Program-made: the position numbers and the translations under genes | In this document: piece after piece, positions 21,669 through 33,084 of the stretch | How the letters are laid out: the number at the start of each line of letters is the position of its first letter | Position numbering within the stretch: the first letter of the stretch is position 1 | NCBI GenBank assembly: GCA_001986395.2 | Contig: MQVO02000054.1 | Coordinates: 1-64,000, forward strand | DNA from: Irpex lacteus | Lineage: Eukaryota > Basidiomycota > Agaricomycetes > Polyporales > Irpicaceae | Direction: 5' to 3' | Length of the DNA: 64,000 nucleotides | Notes under the pieces: generated by a model | The model's database searches: none | Told to the model about the DNA's origin: nothing | The model's input: the letters and a program-made list of their open reading frames with translations, nothing else

Positions 21669-24098
21669 TCAACTCTCGTCCATCAATACATCCTCGCCGC
21701 CATCATCCTCGTCATCACTAGCAGGGGCCTGACGTTTGCGTCGACTAACGGCCGCCTTCAATACAGCTTCAGCAGTACGGATAATGTCTTGCTGCATGTC
21801 TTGCAACGCGCCGTAGCTGTCCATGAACTGGGGAAGAACCTCAAGAATGTTTTGGTTGTGCATGATTGGTATCGTACGGACGACGTCGGTGGGGCATATC
21901 GGTCTAGTGCAAGTACGACCTGCTCGCTACGTAGTGTGAGGTGAACTGATCCGGGGTTTGTGCCGTCCAGACTTGTAATACTGGGCGAGAGCCAATTCGG
22001 GCCAGGCATCGGCGCATGAACAAGGACGGCGACTCGCGACAGATGGCTGATGTCAAGACATGCCTTCGCGTAGTCATGGGCGGGCTTTTTACCACCGCCT
22101 TTCAAGTACAAAACACAAACTAGTATACAGAAGTTAGTAAAGGAGAAGCCACGTGCGGTGAGATGAGCCTGAGTCCAACTCTTACCTCGACCGAGATACA
22201 TCTTTGCACAGTGCACACAGACGATGAACGAGCCAGGACGCAAGGGATACGTTTCTGAGATATTGGCCGTCGTGAACCTGAAGGTAGGCTTATCTTTGGT
22301 CTCCAGTTTCTGGTACGGCATCCTGTTCGTTGGAAATTGTCCACTAACACCAACTAGGTCTCGTGAACGTAACCCACTTGAGTTCAAGCTATCGCTGGGG
22401 GTATCGAGAGGGGCGGTATCGCTTTCGGCCTCGGGATAGACACCTTGCGCTCGCCAACGTGCAAGACGAGCCGAACCGGGTTCGGGTCGTGAGTTGTCCT
22501 TGGCCGTTAGCGAGGACGATATTGCGCTGACAATCTCGTGTAGTATGCGTCCTTTGAGCTTTGATGCTCCAGCGTGAGGCTGGCTCTCCGACAGTTCAGC
22601 TTTAGTAGTAGTAGCTGATGGTAGCACACCAGTAGTCTCAGGCGCAGCGGTTGCCAGTACTGTCGGATCCCCGGTCGGTCTTCGCGAGCCTGAGTGTCGA
22701 TAGCGAGAAGTGACGGCACATCGTGACTCGTCTGTCTGGTGCTCTTCTCGCAGTCTAATGAGGACATCGTAGTTAAACTTTTGCGCTGTACCGAAGTCAA
22801 CCGATTGTAGACTTATGGATTCCGATCCACCGGCAAGTGTAGCGGCATCGGCACTCGTGATCTTGGTGGATTGAGGCAAGGAAAAAGTGTCCTGAACTTC
22901 GCCTTTCGATATTACTTCTTGCAAATCAAGAAACGAGAAGTTGGGGTCTTTTTGCATTCTGGATGCAGCTTCTTCTCCAGTGCGACGCAGCTGCTCATCC
23001 TTGATGGCCTGCAACATACTTGAAATCTGCGCGCGCCACTGCTCTTGGTCAAGAGAAGTCTCCTCCGGCTGTTCCTCGCTGGGCATTATTGTCAATAGCC
23101 TGAGTGCTGATCGCAACTTCACCATATAAACCTCAAACTCACATATGAAGCACATCATGAACCTTCGTTGCAGCTGCAGCAATCCCGAGCCGGGTCATCT
23201 TCTTGTCTAATGCACGAAGTTGTACACCCGAGTCATCATCGATATCTTCTGCATCTGCGCGAAGCATGCTCGCAAGCCTGGTTCCCACGGCAGCGTGCTC
23301 CTCTTCATCTTCCACCATGTCCTCTTCACTATCGTCGCTACAGCCCCATGACAAGTTTTCGAGTGACTCCTGAAACGCTCGTGTATCCACTCCTGCAACA
23401 TCGGAGGGAAGGGTAACCCCGCCCATGCCGAGGATCTGAAGTAGCGAGGTGGCCTCTTCGTGACTGACCCGGGAGATGGCGGTGACTTGTTCATCGGATG
23501 GATATGTTGCTAGTATAACCGGGTCTACGCCCTTGCTATCAAACCAAGTATGGTAATATCCCGCACGACCTTCTGAGCTGCCTGCTTGAGCTGAGGCGGA
23601 GCGGCTCTTTGACTCCGCTCCAATAAGAACGGAGAGCTTCGGGGCCATGAGAATGAATTCTGCAAATGTGAAGTCCGGCTGAATTTGCCGAGCACAGCCA
23701 AAGAAGTGCTCGCAGGCCTCGGTTGAATGAAGCCATGGAAGTAAGGGGATGCTGGGGAAGAAGTCTCGGTGTGCAAGCACGAGCATGATCATAGCTTTGA
23801 TGTAGATGTTGAGTACTTCATAAAGGGGGTATGAGATGAAATGGGTGTTGATCGTGAAAAGTGGATGCGCGATGATGTATGTACGCCAGCCCTCCAGGAA
23901 ATAGTGGCCGCGAAGTAACATATGTATGCGTTCTTCATGCTTCAGGGTCCGATTCTGCTGTGCGTCGATTAATTCGCCCATGATGAACAGATAGATGATG
24001 AGTCCGAGCTCGTTGGGTTGAGTCTTAGCCAGATGCTCAATGACAGCTGCAGACATAAGGCGTGCGGCAGCACGATCGTCTTCAGCAGGGAAAATCAT
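21669..24098 (-). CDS. Transposase, C-terminal part (downstream of the nested insert)
   Basis: Main segments are 24098-23139 and 23182-21758, ending in an exon that stops at 21669. The first has PAEDDRAAARLMSAAVIEHL and GLIIYLFIMGELIDA, then the motif LPWLHSTEACEHFFGCARQI, whose Glu in TEACEHFF is the best candidate for the last acidic residue of an RNase H-type catalytic triad. FTFAEFILMAPKL follows it. The second segment is Ser/Thr-rich and carries a C..C...H-like patch (FIVCVHCAKMYLG). The last exon is helical (FMDSYGALQDMQQDIIRTA) with a basic then acidic tail. It probably once continued directly from the segment at 25647, so the protein is now interrupted. Exact splice sites in this half were not fixed. 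Confidence 0.65.
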
Positions 24099-25646
24099 CC
24101 ACCCTAGTTAGAAATAATACGAGCTTCACACGTACTAATTACACCTTATTATGAAAATTAGTTCTTGAGCTGCAGCAGCGCCAATTAAACTCAAATTATA
24201 GGTAATTAGCAAGGTATACAAACTATGAGTTCCTAATTACTAGTAATTAGGGTGATTTTTTGCTTCTTTAGCGCGAACGAGAGCTCATTAGATGTATACA
24301 CTGTTTATAATGACTCAATAATGATTCAGACTCAATCGCATTGATAAACTGATATATACTTGTACATGTCGATACGATGTCTACTGAATCTACTAACCAG
24401 ATGACGAAGAGTAAAAAGGGAGGCTACTTAGCAAGAACTAATAACCTACATTGATGATTCAGGTGTCAGCATGGCATTAAACTGTGCGCAAGTTGTGACT
24501 CACCATCTATAGCCAGTATGAAGCGCAACCATACAGACAAGAGCATCTGACAAGGCAGCAGGTGCAAGCTTTCCAGATAGATATAATCGACGAGCTCACC
24601 GAGTGGTATCCATTGATATGAAACAACGTTTATATGATTGCTCGAGGATGGCTCAACACTTTATGGGGATAGTGTGACGGTTGCGATAGGTGCGACGGAT
24701 GACAGCCCGGGATGATGAAAACATTGAACCATATCAGGTTTGATGCGGAGGCAGTAGAAGGCCGCGGGCGGGGAATATAGGAAGGTGATGATGATCGAAG
24801 CAGAAGTTAGATAGTTTTTAGCAGCCAAAGTAGATTGAAACGTACCTGTGCGACCTCTCAAGACTTCGGTGCGCATTGCCTTCACGTTCCGGTGACCCAT
24901 GAGATCAAACTGATCTTCGTCGTCGTTTCACTCCTTTAACAAGTCCTTTTGGTCAACTAGACGAGTTCCTGTCAACATTACCATAGTCCCAGAACTCCAT
25001 CAGAGCGACACACACCATTTAGCCTGCTAGATAAGCCCATAATGTCTTCGTAGAATGTCGATGGTGAGGCCTTGAGACCTGACAGTGGTCGGTAGAGGGT
25101 GGGCGAGGAATATGGACTTGGCGCAAATACGCAGCCGGATATTGCTCGCCAAGTGCTAATCCATGCACCGATGATATCCAACGGCGTCGACTGTTTACAT
25201 ACTTTAATGCTCGGCCCGCATTAACAAAAGCAATCGACTCACCTTGATCGCCAGGCAAGGGCATAATGGGACTTTCGCGTGGAAGCAGTCAAGCAGAGCA
25301 GAATGAGAGGGTGTTAGGGTCCGCAGGCAGAGTGTGGGAGATGGGGGTTGAGTGTTGAGTGGTGGAAGAGAGTTGAGGCCGTTGTCGCGAGTGATATCTT
25401 GAAAGTCCGACCTTCCCGATAAGGTAATCCAGTGGGCGTCAAAGACTTATCCCACGCAATATCCCGATGGCGCTTATTGCCCAGTGCTGCACGATCTCAC
25501 TCAAACTATGTTGTTACCCTCGAGAGTATTGTCTTTTCGCAATGGACACGTAAAGTACACGATAAGAATTACCATAGTTTTACTTTAATAAATATGAGCT
25601 GACCACGAGATGAAATTAGCCAGACTTAGTATAATTAGTGGGAGAG
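24099..25646. mobile_element. 1.5-kb insert inside the transposase gene
   Basis: The transposase reading frame stops near 25660 and resumes near 24098; what lies between is AT-rich at both ends and does not encode transposase. TAATTAGCAAGG occurs in direct orientation near both borders (about 24202-24213 and 25658-25669), and AATTAG/CTAATT motifs cluster at both ends, as in small non-autonomous elements or target duplications. The middle carries a spliced gene fragment (24845-25264). No clear terminal inverted repeat was found, so an overlong intron with captured sequence is the alternative. Confidence 0.5.
24845..25264 (-). pseudogene. Captured gene fragment with in-frame stop
   Basis: On the minus strand three pieces join by normal splice sites into one frame. 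ATG at 25264 starts MPLPGDQ with a CAAG/GTGAGT donor. The second piece reads GLKASPSTFYEDIMGLSSRLN and ends at a GTGTGT donor. The third reads TRLVDQKDLLKE, a TGA stop at 24930-24928, then NDDEDQFDLMGHRNVKAMRTE up to a GTACGT donor near 24845. The residues after the stop still look strongly coding, so a TGG to TGA change in a host-derived fragment is the simplest reading. The parent gene was not recognised. Confidence 0.5.
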
Positions 25647-28600
25647 TCATCGCCTATGGCTAATTAGCAAGGACCGTTTTTCCTGCTGTTGCTTATCGAC
25701 TCCAAGAACATCTGTCTTCAGTAGTGGCGATGCTTCATCCTCAATAATGGCCACAAGCTGTCCAATGTGCACCGCATAACGCCCCATAGTAACAATCCGA
25801 GCACCTGACTGTGCACCGTTCCGGGCATTCTTCCGCCAGTGTTTCCCGTCGTTAATGATTATCAAAGGCTTTCCATTCTTCGTGCGAACTGCTTGGAGTA
25901 CAAGAGGTGGGTAACCAGGAATCGGGTGCGGAAACGACCACTCGTGTACGTTGTGCGAGTTGATGGCTTCTGATTGGATGGAACGGCAGACTGAGCGTTC
26001 AATCGCAGCCCCATCGGTGTTGTAAGACAATATATGCACATTACGCTCTTCAAGTTTGGCGTGAATCATGTCGTGCCAAGAGCGCAGATCACCCGCTGGA
26101 ACTGTGTTCGAGATAGGTATTGATGCGACCATGAACGGTGGTACCTTGGACAGTGGAATGCTCAACAGCCAGACGCGGACCTATTGTAGTAATTGTACCG
26201 TGTCTTGAGCATGTATTCAATACCGGTTGGAGCACAAATGAACTTACTTTACTGGCTAAATTCGAGCGAGTCACGCTTGAGCTCTTGCTGATCAGTTCGT
26301 CATAAGTGGCAAATGTCTCGATAGCACCATGCATGCCAACTAGATACCAGATACCACCGCTCTGGATAGTATCCATCGCGACAGTTAAGCACGTATCATC
26401 TGCTTCTAGCACGAGGGGCCCTTGGTATCCCATGCGTGCCATCCATAGAACAGCTGCATCGAAGTTTGTATCTTGAATTCCAGGAACAAATCTACCTGCT
26501 TTCGAGCGAAGGGTCCTGATATGCGAAAATGGTAGCGCTGTGAGCGGGATCGACATGCACGATAGCCATACAAAACACTACTTACGCCATACTCCGTAGG
26601 CTGCGACCACCACCAAGCTCGCTCGTGAGTGTCCGATACGCTCGTGGGGAAGTGAGTGCCAAGATCGTGAAAACGCGATCCACGCTCGCGTCGTACTTCA
26701 TATTTGTGAGCTTCTTCCCCTTGAATTGGCGTTCCTCGATCTTCATGATCATCTCTAGAATACCTATCATAACCTCAAAGTTTTCATAGCGTCCGGCTTC
26801 CATTCGCTGAGCGAATGTTAGCCATCGGCTTTTGCCCATGTCCTAACACAATTCCATCAGGGATATCGCAATCACTAATACTACAGCCACTCACCAGTTC
26901 TGAAAACTCTCTCACGTCCTCGTGTCGCATGTAGGCTCGACCAGCTAGCCGGTTTCTGTATGAGTAAGGCGTAAACTTCCAATTGCCTTTTGGTGCGCCC
27001 TTCTTCGAAAGGCTATTACGAAACACCTTGACGTCGAGAAGGCTAGAGCAGCTTGTACAGGGCAAGAGGTCGCCATTGGAGGATACGGTCCCTTCCTTTG
27101 TACAACTGCTCGAATAGACTGTGACCGTGGTGTGCTGATTCAGCCAGAGTGCTTGAGCGCGCTCAGCTGCGAGAACCTTCTTATTGAGCTGATCGCGTGT
27201 AAGAGACCTTCGTAGTGCACCGCGGCGGGCATGTTCCTCATTGAACTGCCGCAACAGTCTCCATCTCGGCGGGGCTCCGCCAGATTGGACAGCTGTACGT
27301 CCGAGATACCGAGGAATGCGATGATCCTCTCGATGACTTAGGCCTGGACAAGGACCTTTCTCCGGAGGGCCCGGATTCTTCTTCGACGTTAATCCAAAGC
27401 TGAACAGCTGACGTTGCCTTCCTTTCCGACGTTGTCCAGCGTTGCGATGTCCTTGGGTCTTGAGATGATCATCCCAACGCTCGATAGTCGGGTGTGGCTT
27501 ATCCTTACGCATGGTCACATACTCGCAGCAGATAGGGCACCATACTTGAAAGCGATCCAAACGATGGAACTCGGCGGATTTGAGTTTCGCAGTGACAGAC
27601 TTCTTGAACTTCGCGAATTTCTTGTCGTTTGTCCACCAAGATGGCTGAGACGCAATCGTAGTAGATGAGGAATGGACTATATTTCGAGAAGACTGGGTAG
27701 AATACGTGTATATCAGGAAGCGTACATGACAGACATCAAGACGTAGCACCAACCTTCGGTATCACTGCCTTTTTTGGCAATAACTTTAAGTCCGCTCGCT
27801 TAGCCGCCGTTCCCACCGTCTTCTTTCCTCTCGCTACTCTCCTCTTTGGCACTGGTCTCTCGTCGTCCGTACAATACTCTGAGTCCGAATCACTAAAGTC
27901 GAGACTCCCAGCTACTAATGGCAATGCGGAGCCACTCCATGTCGCGTCACCATCGTCCATTGCGACGGAAGTCGGCTCTGGAATCAACAAGACTTGTTCG
28001 CGCTCCAGCTCCTGTAATGACTGGCCTGGTACGTCATGCGACACATCAGGTACCTGAAAGCCGTACTCGATGGATGCGTCAGGTGGTGCGGCGGTGGCAG
28101 CCCGAGGGTTGCTGTATTCCTAGATTCTTGGTAAGTAGCAATTCCCCCTACCACGCCGCTAGAAACAACTCACCCTAGACTCGCCAGAGCCCATTGCAAT
28201 ACACCTCACGTAGTACAGGACCCTTGAGAGGAAGGGCTTCTTTGGAATCCATGCAGGTGCGGTCACAATCATCCTCCTATGTATCGCGTTGATCACAGCC
28301 AACCCACAGGAATGACCGTCACGCTGAAGGTTAATAGGCAGGCCGTTCTTGTTGATCGCCCATTTGTACGCTGGCATGTACACTTCTAGCCATCGTTTCA
28401 GCCCGTTTATTGCTCGCTCCTTCGCCTCCTCTAGTCGTCGCATCGGCATGGAGTCACCGACATTGATGAAGCGGGACTCGAAGTCAATCTCAATAGCGAT
28501 CCAGTGAAGGTTCTCGAGGTTGCAAGGCAACAGCAGCCGCTGAATATCCCCCTGCTTCAAACACTCTCCCCAGTGCATAGCTGTTGAACTGTCAAGGATC

Positions 28601-29331
28601 CCGTTCGAGACCAGGTGCGCAAGTGCGGAGTTCGCTATCTGGAAATGTCTGCTAATGTCTGTCGTGGCATGCTCCAGCCTGACGGTGTCGAGAGCAGAAT
28701 CGATAGCCGTGTCGTTAAGCCATTTTGACGATAGCAGCGAGGCCGCAAGCTGTTGACTCGACACCATCCCTCGCTGCAACAGCGGTACACCTCCAGACTG
28801 CTGAGGGGAGCTGCGGTATTACTCAATGAGTTATCGTAGTGAATATTTGTCACGGAAAACATACCCTAGCACCGCCGCTTTTGCACGGTCGTAAGTCTCG
28901 TTATCCCAATCTTCTTCAACCGACTTCTCCTCTATCCAATCGAGACAGCGTTTCCAAAAGCTTTGTTGCTTACGCATGAAATTACCCCATTTCCAAGCCC
29001 GGACCGTCCATAATGGCAGCCATATCCCATCTTTGGTTGGGTGCTGAACGGACAGGGCGTGATCGCGCATCGCGACTGCCAATGCACTGTCAAGTGCTGT
29101 GCAGAGACTTGCATCTGGGAGCACCAGCTCCTCGATACTTGTCATCTCGGAGGTTGGGGCGCAAGTAGTGCTGAACCACTCCTTGCAAGGCAGGGTAATC
29201 TTTCGGCTGCCTGGTTGGCAAGGTACTGGCAAGTTTATAAGTTCTGCAATAGACAGTGTCACTGATGGCTTCAGCTGCGACAGAAGTTCAGCGGGAGGCT
29301 GACAACACTCATATGCAGTGTCCGGATCCAT
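25647..29331 (-). CDS. Ulp1-like protease fused to zinc-finger and transposase core
   Basis: Seven exons join in phase: 29331-28865, 28810-28174, 28119-27754, 27692-26895, 26842-26593, 26537-26248, 26180 to about 25647. Exon 2 is a C48 (Ulp1) cysteine protease: KWLNDTAID, His in NLHWIAIEI (about residue 258), Asp in INVGDSM (275), Gln in INLQRDG (318) and Cys in DGHSCGLAVINAI (324). Exon 3 is acidic then basic. Exon 4 holds a zinc-finger-like CPICCEYVT...HLKTQGH and a CTSC pair. Exons 6-7 hold transposase core motifs: GPLVLEADDTCL, ILSYNTDGAAIER and INDGKHWRKNARNGA. The ATG at 29331 follows a clear stretch of upstream stops. The frame then runs into the nested insert. Ulp1 domains normally cleave SUMO; here it may release or deSUMOylate the transposase, which is inference. 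Confidence 0.8.
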
Positions 29332-29552
29332 GACTTGGGTTTAGCGTGAAACAGTGGGGTGAAAGCAGATTTGCGTAGGTCTGTAGGCGGGATTACCGCA
29401 GTTGCAGCGCTAGTATTAGGTAGAAAATAGATATATTGTTTGTACGAGCAGACGATTAGCAATTGGACAGGCAATTAACTATTGCGAGCGAACAGTAAGT
29501 ACTATTCGGAGCCCACGTCGTTTCGAAGAGGAGTGTTGATGCGCTCCCCCAA

Positions 29553-29693
29553 ATCCGGGACGTTTAGCGCATCTGACCTCGGGGCTCTGGCCTCCGATCC
29601 GGGACAATCTGACACCCGACATCTCGACCAAAATGGCCTCAAAAGCGGGTTTTTCGACATTTTTGCTGCCTGCGGCGCCCTCAAATCCGGGAC
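29553..29693 (+). repeat. Right subterminal motif array (3 x ATCCGGGAC)
   Basis: Copies at 29553-29561, 29597-29605 and 29685-29693 in the same orientation as the left array and with the same preceding bases (CCAA, CCG, TCAA) in the same order. The two subterminal blocks are therefore direct repeats inside inverted termini. Confidence 0.8.
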
Positions 29694-29717
29694 TTTTGGC
29701 ATATGGGCGCTTGGTGA

Positions 29718-29732
29718 ATTATCGGGGGTCCT
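29718..29732 (-). repeat. Right terminal inverted repeat
   Basis: ATTATCGGGGGTCCT is the exact reverse complement of the first 15 bases of the element. It ends directly at the target duplication. Confidence 0.9.
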
Positions 29733-29740
29733 CACTTCGC
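29733..29740. repeat. Target site duplication, right copy (CACTTCGC)
   Basis: Identical to 21361-21368. It lies only 61 bp upstream of the histone chaperone start codon. Confidence 0.9.
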
Positions 29741-29801
29741 GTTCTCGAGACGCGTGCACTTTATTCATCCGGGCCACACTCTTCCAATCACTCTTACTAC
29801 G

Positions 29802-31954
29802 ATGTCTACGTGCGTACAAACCAGTATTTTTTAATATACGATGGCTAAAGAGAGTTTATGGTGCAGTAACGAACCCAAGAGTGTAGAAGAGGCACTCGAG
29901 CTGGGGAAGAAGGCCTTTGCGCTCAAGAAGTATGAAAAGGCGGTCGACCACTACGCTACTGCTCTCGAACTCGCGTGTGTACTGTCTCCTTCATCCTCAT
30001 TTCTCTTTCTTCCTCCTCCTCCCATTCCTCTCCATCTCCCTCTCACACGCAACTGACCTCTATTGTTCTGTGCCACTTGGACTTGTGCTTCACTGCGCTA
30101 CAGCACAGCAAAACACGGAGACAACGCCCCAGAACTCGCAGACCTCTACTTCGCCTACGGAAAAGCCCTGCTCGAGAACGCGATCGCGCAGTCTTCGGTC
30201 CTGGGCAAGGACGGCGCGGAGGAGGCTGTTGGTGGTGCCGCTGGTGCGTCTCTCTCCCTTTCTCCTAACCTTTCTTTCTTGCTCTCTCCCTTTCTCCCTT
30301 TCTTCTTTCTTCCTTTCCTACTCTCTCCCTAACCACTCTAACCACGGATCTATTGAACGCAAAATAGAAGAAGAGTCAAAACCCTCCGCATTCCTCTCCT
30401 TCTCCGGCGACGCAGACGATACCGTCGACCTCTTCGGTCAATCCTCAAAAGCCGAAGGCGAGGACAATGACAATGATTCAGGAGAAGATGAAGACTCAGA
30501 CGACGACGAAGGAGAACCAGAAGACGACTTCAACGCAGCCTGGGAAGTGCTCGACCTCGCACGGGCTTTATACGAGAAGCAAGTCTCCTCCTCCTCCTCT
30601 GCTGAAGATGGAGATGATGAGAGTGGGGTTGGTGTGAAGTTGAAGTTGGCGGAGACGTATATAGCATTAGGCGACGTCTCCCTCGAGACCGGTACGCCCT
30701 CCCTCTTCTCACCATTTTTGTACTAACATCACCCTCCCCTCCGTGACAATGTGGTCGTTACATTATACTCGAACAGAGAAATTCCCCCAAGCAACCTCCG
30801 ACTACACATCCGCCCTCTCCCTCAAGTCGTCCCTCCTGCCACCCTGGTCGAGACAAATAGCAGAAGCGCACTATAAGTTGTGTATTGTGCTGGATTTGAG
30901 TAGTGGACGGTTGGAGGAGGCGATTGCGCATGCGGGGAGGGCTGTGGGGTGTGTTGAGGGGAGGTTGGCGCAACTTAGGAGCGCTGTTCAGCAGAAGAGT
31001 GCGGAGGGGGGTGAGAACGGCCAAGCGAAAGAGGGCGAAGAGAAGAAGGTAGAGGGCACGGGGAAGGAGGAAGTGAAGGACGCAAAAGGCAAACAAAAAG
31101 CGCACTCCACGCTCCTCCCAGAGGACGACCTGCGGAGCCTAACAGCTGCGCAGCTGGCGGCTGAGATTAGGGAGTTGGAGGGGTTGAGGGATGATTTGGT
31201 GGTGAAGGTTCGTCTCATATCTCTTCTCTTTTTCTTATATCGTGGTTGTGAGCACTGCGATTTGGATGCTTCGAGGTTTCGTACTGCGATGCATTGATGT
31301 TTTACGCTTTACGCTTCACGCTTTACGCACTACGCTTCCGCCTTTGTCTTCACTCTCCCTTTCGCCTTCACCCCCGCCCTGACTCTCCCACCTTCAACTC
31401 TCCCGCCTTCACGACTTCACTCTTCACCCTCTCACTCCCGCCTTTGTGTTCACTCGCGCCTTCACCCGCCTTCTCCCTCTCGCCTTACATTTCTTATCCT
31501 CGCCGTTAAACGTTGACGTGAAACCAAAAACTAACATTTACATCGTGACACACAGATAGAAGAGCTAAAAACAATCCCCACCGAACCGGGCCTCTCAGCC
31601 CCCGCACTCGTCGCGCAGTCCTTGGACCAGGAGTTGGGGCTCAGTGCCCTTCTCAACCCGAATGGTGTTCCTCCCTCCCTCAACGGTGCTGCTGGAAGTG
31701 CGAGTGGAGGAGGGGTGGTGAACGACTTGACGGGGGTTGTTAAGAAGAAGAAGAAAGTGCCTGTGGACGCAGTCCCTGTTAAGGAAGAAACGACGTCGGC
31801 GTCGGGGAAGGAGAGCGCGAAGGGGGAGAATGGGAAAGAGGAAGTGGTAGGGAAGGGAAAGAGAAAGGCAGAAGACGACGATGTGAAGGAGGCGGGGGAT
31901 AAGAAGGTTAAGCTTGAGTCGTCTACGGTGGAAGCGGGGGCGGGGGCGTCATGA
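29802..31954 (+). CDS. NASP/Hif1/Sim3-type histone H3-H4 chaperone (SHNi-TPR)
   Basis: Six exons: 29802-29809, 29867-29974, 30104-30243, 30368-30691, 30777-31207, 31556-31954; 469 aa, phase verified. The 8-base first exon (MST) is chosen because it gives MSTNEPKS at the start of the TPR; the alternative ATG at 29841 lies inside the intron. TPR-like helices (ALELGKKAFALKKYEKAVDHYATALEL; LADLYFAYGKALL) are interrupted by a long acidic block (EGEDNDNDSGEDEDSDDDEG), the hallmark of the NASP family. A second TPR part (AWEVLDLARALYEKQ, AETYIALGDVSLE, AEAHYKLCIVLDLS) and a Lys/Glu-rich tail with likely nuclear signals (KKKKKV, KRKAE) follow. It should carry newly made H3-H4 to the nucleus. Its promoter is now cut off from upstream DNA by the transposon. 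Confidence 0.85.
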
Positions 31955-32605
31955 GGCGGTTTGTGGATGTACAGGTTGTGTATCGTATGGTGCTTTGTTG
32001 TGTCTTTGATATGATAACATACTCTCAGGCTTTCCTTTATACGTGATTTCTTTCTCCAGCTGTACAGCTCGCAATTGGAACGGATGTGTGCGCTCTCCTC
32101 TCTTCATGCCGCATATGGGCCTCTCATACCACTGAGTCCCTTGCATCCTCACTGTATTCCACGTCTCGGAATAAACTACGAAATTCGTATCTCCAACACC
32201 GCAAATAATTCAGGCCCTTGAGCATATCGGTGAATTAAGGACCCCAGACACCCGCTGAACCGATGCGCGCTTCCGCTTCTTCCCAGTTTTCCAAGTCTTC
32301 CTCACTCCTCACTAGTCCTCACTCAATCGCTGCACCCACTTTTGACTGGCTACTGGTCATACCGTGACAATTCGTAGTCATCCATTTAGGTCAGGTATAT
32401 TTCACCATGCACACTGGCCTGGGTATCAAGATGGCGCCGGTACATATTCTCACTGGCATGCTCGAACCTCCCGAGTCCAGCTTAACAGCTTGAGTACTCC
32501 CCTGCCAGCCTGCACCCTAGCCCTGGGACTCATCTTTCCTTCTCCTGCTGACGTCGCAGTCATCCAAGAGCGAACCAACGACAGAGTTCTCAGTCACGAT
32601 GCGTT
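31955..32605. other. 3' UTR and spacer
   Basis: It follows the chaperone stop. Short unrelated reading frames only; no recognised gene or repeat before the inverted-repeat arm at 32606. Confidence 0.4.
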
Positions 32606-32692
32606 GTATTGCAACAGGGAGTGACCTGCTCTCAAGCGCGCGTTCGCGAGCAATTGTCTTACCATAGATGGTAGTGCAATCAATTAGGACCT
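32606..32692 (+). repeat. Inverted repeat, left arm (87 bp)
   Basis: It runs from GTATTGCAACAGGGAGTGAC to CAATTAGGACCT and matches 34646-34732 in reverse complement with only two mismatches seen. The two arms bracket about 2 kb that contains a smaller inverted-repeat element. Confidence 0.85.
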
Positions 32693-33084
32693 TAGACACC
32701 TCCACGCAGGCAGAGCTGGCATGAGTCGATACTACTTACTAGTAATCGCTCACATCCATACTTATGCACCAGCAACCCTCGCTTGTAATGATGTGTATCT
32801 CTTGTTTTCTTGTGAGTGAATCCAAGATGTATCTATCCATCTGTGATCTGTGCTAAACGCTAACATCTCACGAAGGTGCGTGCTCACGGGTTGTTTGCTC
32901 GTCCAGATCGCTGTAAAACTGCGAAATCGGTGTTATTTAAAAGGATCACACCTCTGCTGGATGAAATCAGCACTGCTGATGCTTATGACTGTGTATGAGA
33001 GCACCAGGTGGGCCTCTTCTCACCTACACACGTACACTACTACTACGCCGGATGACCAGAGAGTCGGTGGCTTTGCAGGACAGC

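Larger units (their letters stand above)
21369..29732 (-). mobile_element. 8.36-kb DNA transposon with Ulp1-transposase gene
   Basis: The element is bounded by perfect 15-bp inverted repeats AGGACCCCCGATAAT (21369-21383 and, reversed, 29718-29732) and flanked by a perfect 8-bp target duplication. Inside both ends are three direct copies of ATCCGGGAC. All recognisable coding sequence is on the minus strand: an Ulp1-like protease, a Cys/His zinc-finger-like module, then RNase H-like transposase motifs, and an acidic/basic tail. The coding region is split by a 1.5-kb insertion (about 24.1-25.65 kb). It sits in the former divergent promoter of two host genes. The identical target duplications and termini suggest a recent insertion. 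Superfamily is uncertain (hAT/P/KDZ-like by target duplication length and the D...D...KN.RN...E layout). Confidence 0.9.

Noticed and set aside
29841..29866. ATG at 29841 as start of the histone chaperone
   Set aside because: It gives a start without match to the family. The 8-base exon at 29802 spliced to 29867 gives a clean MSTNEPKS start with a normal 57-nt intron.
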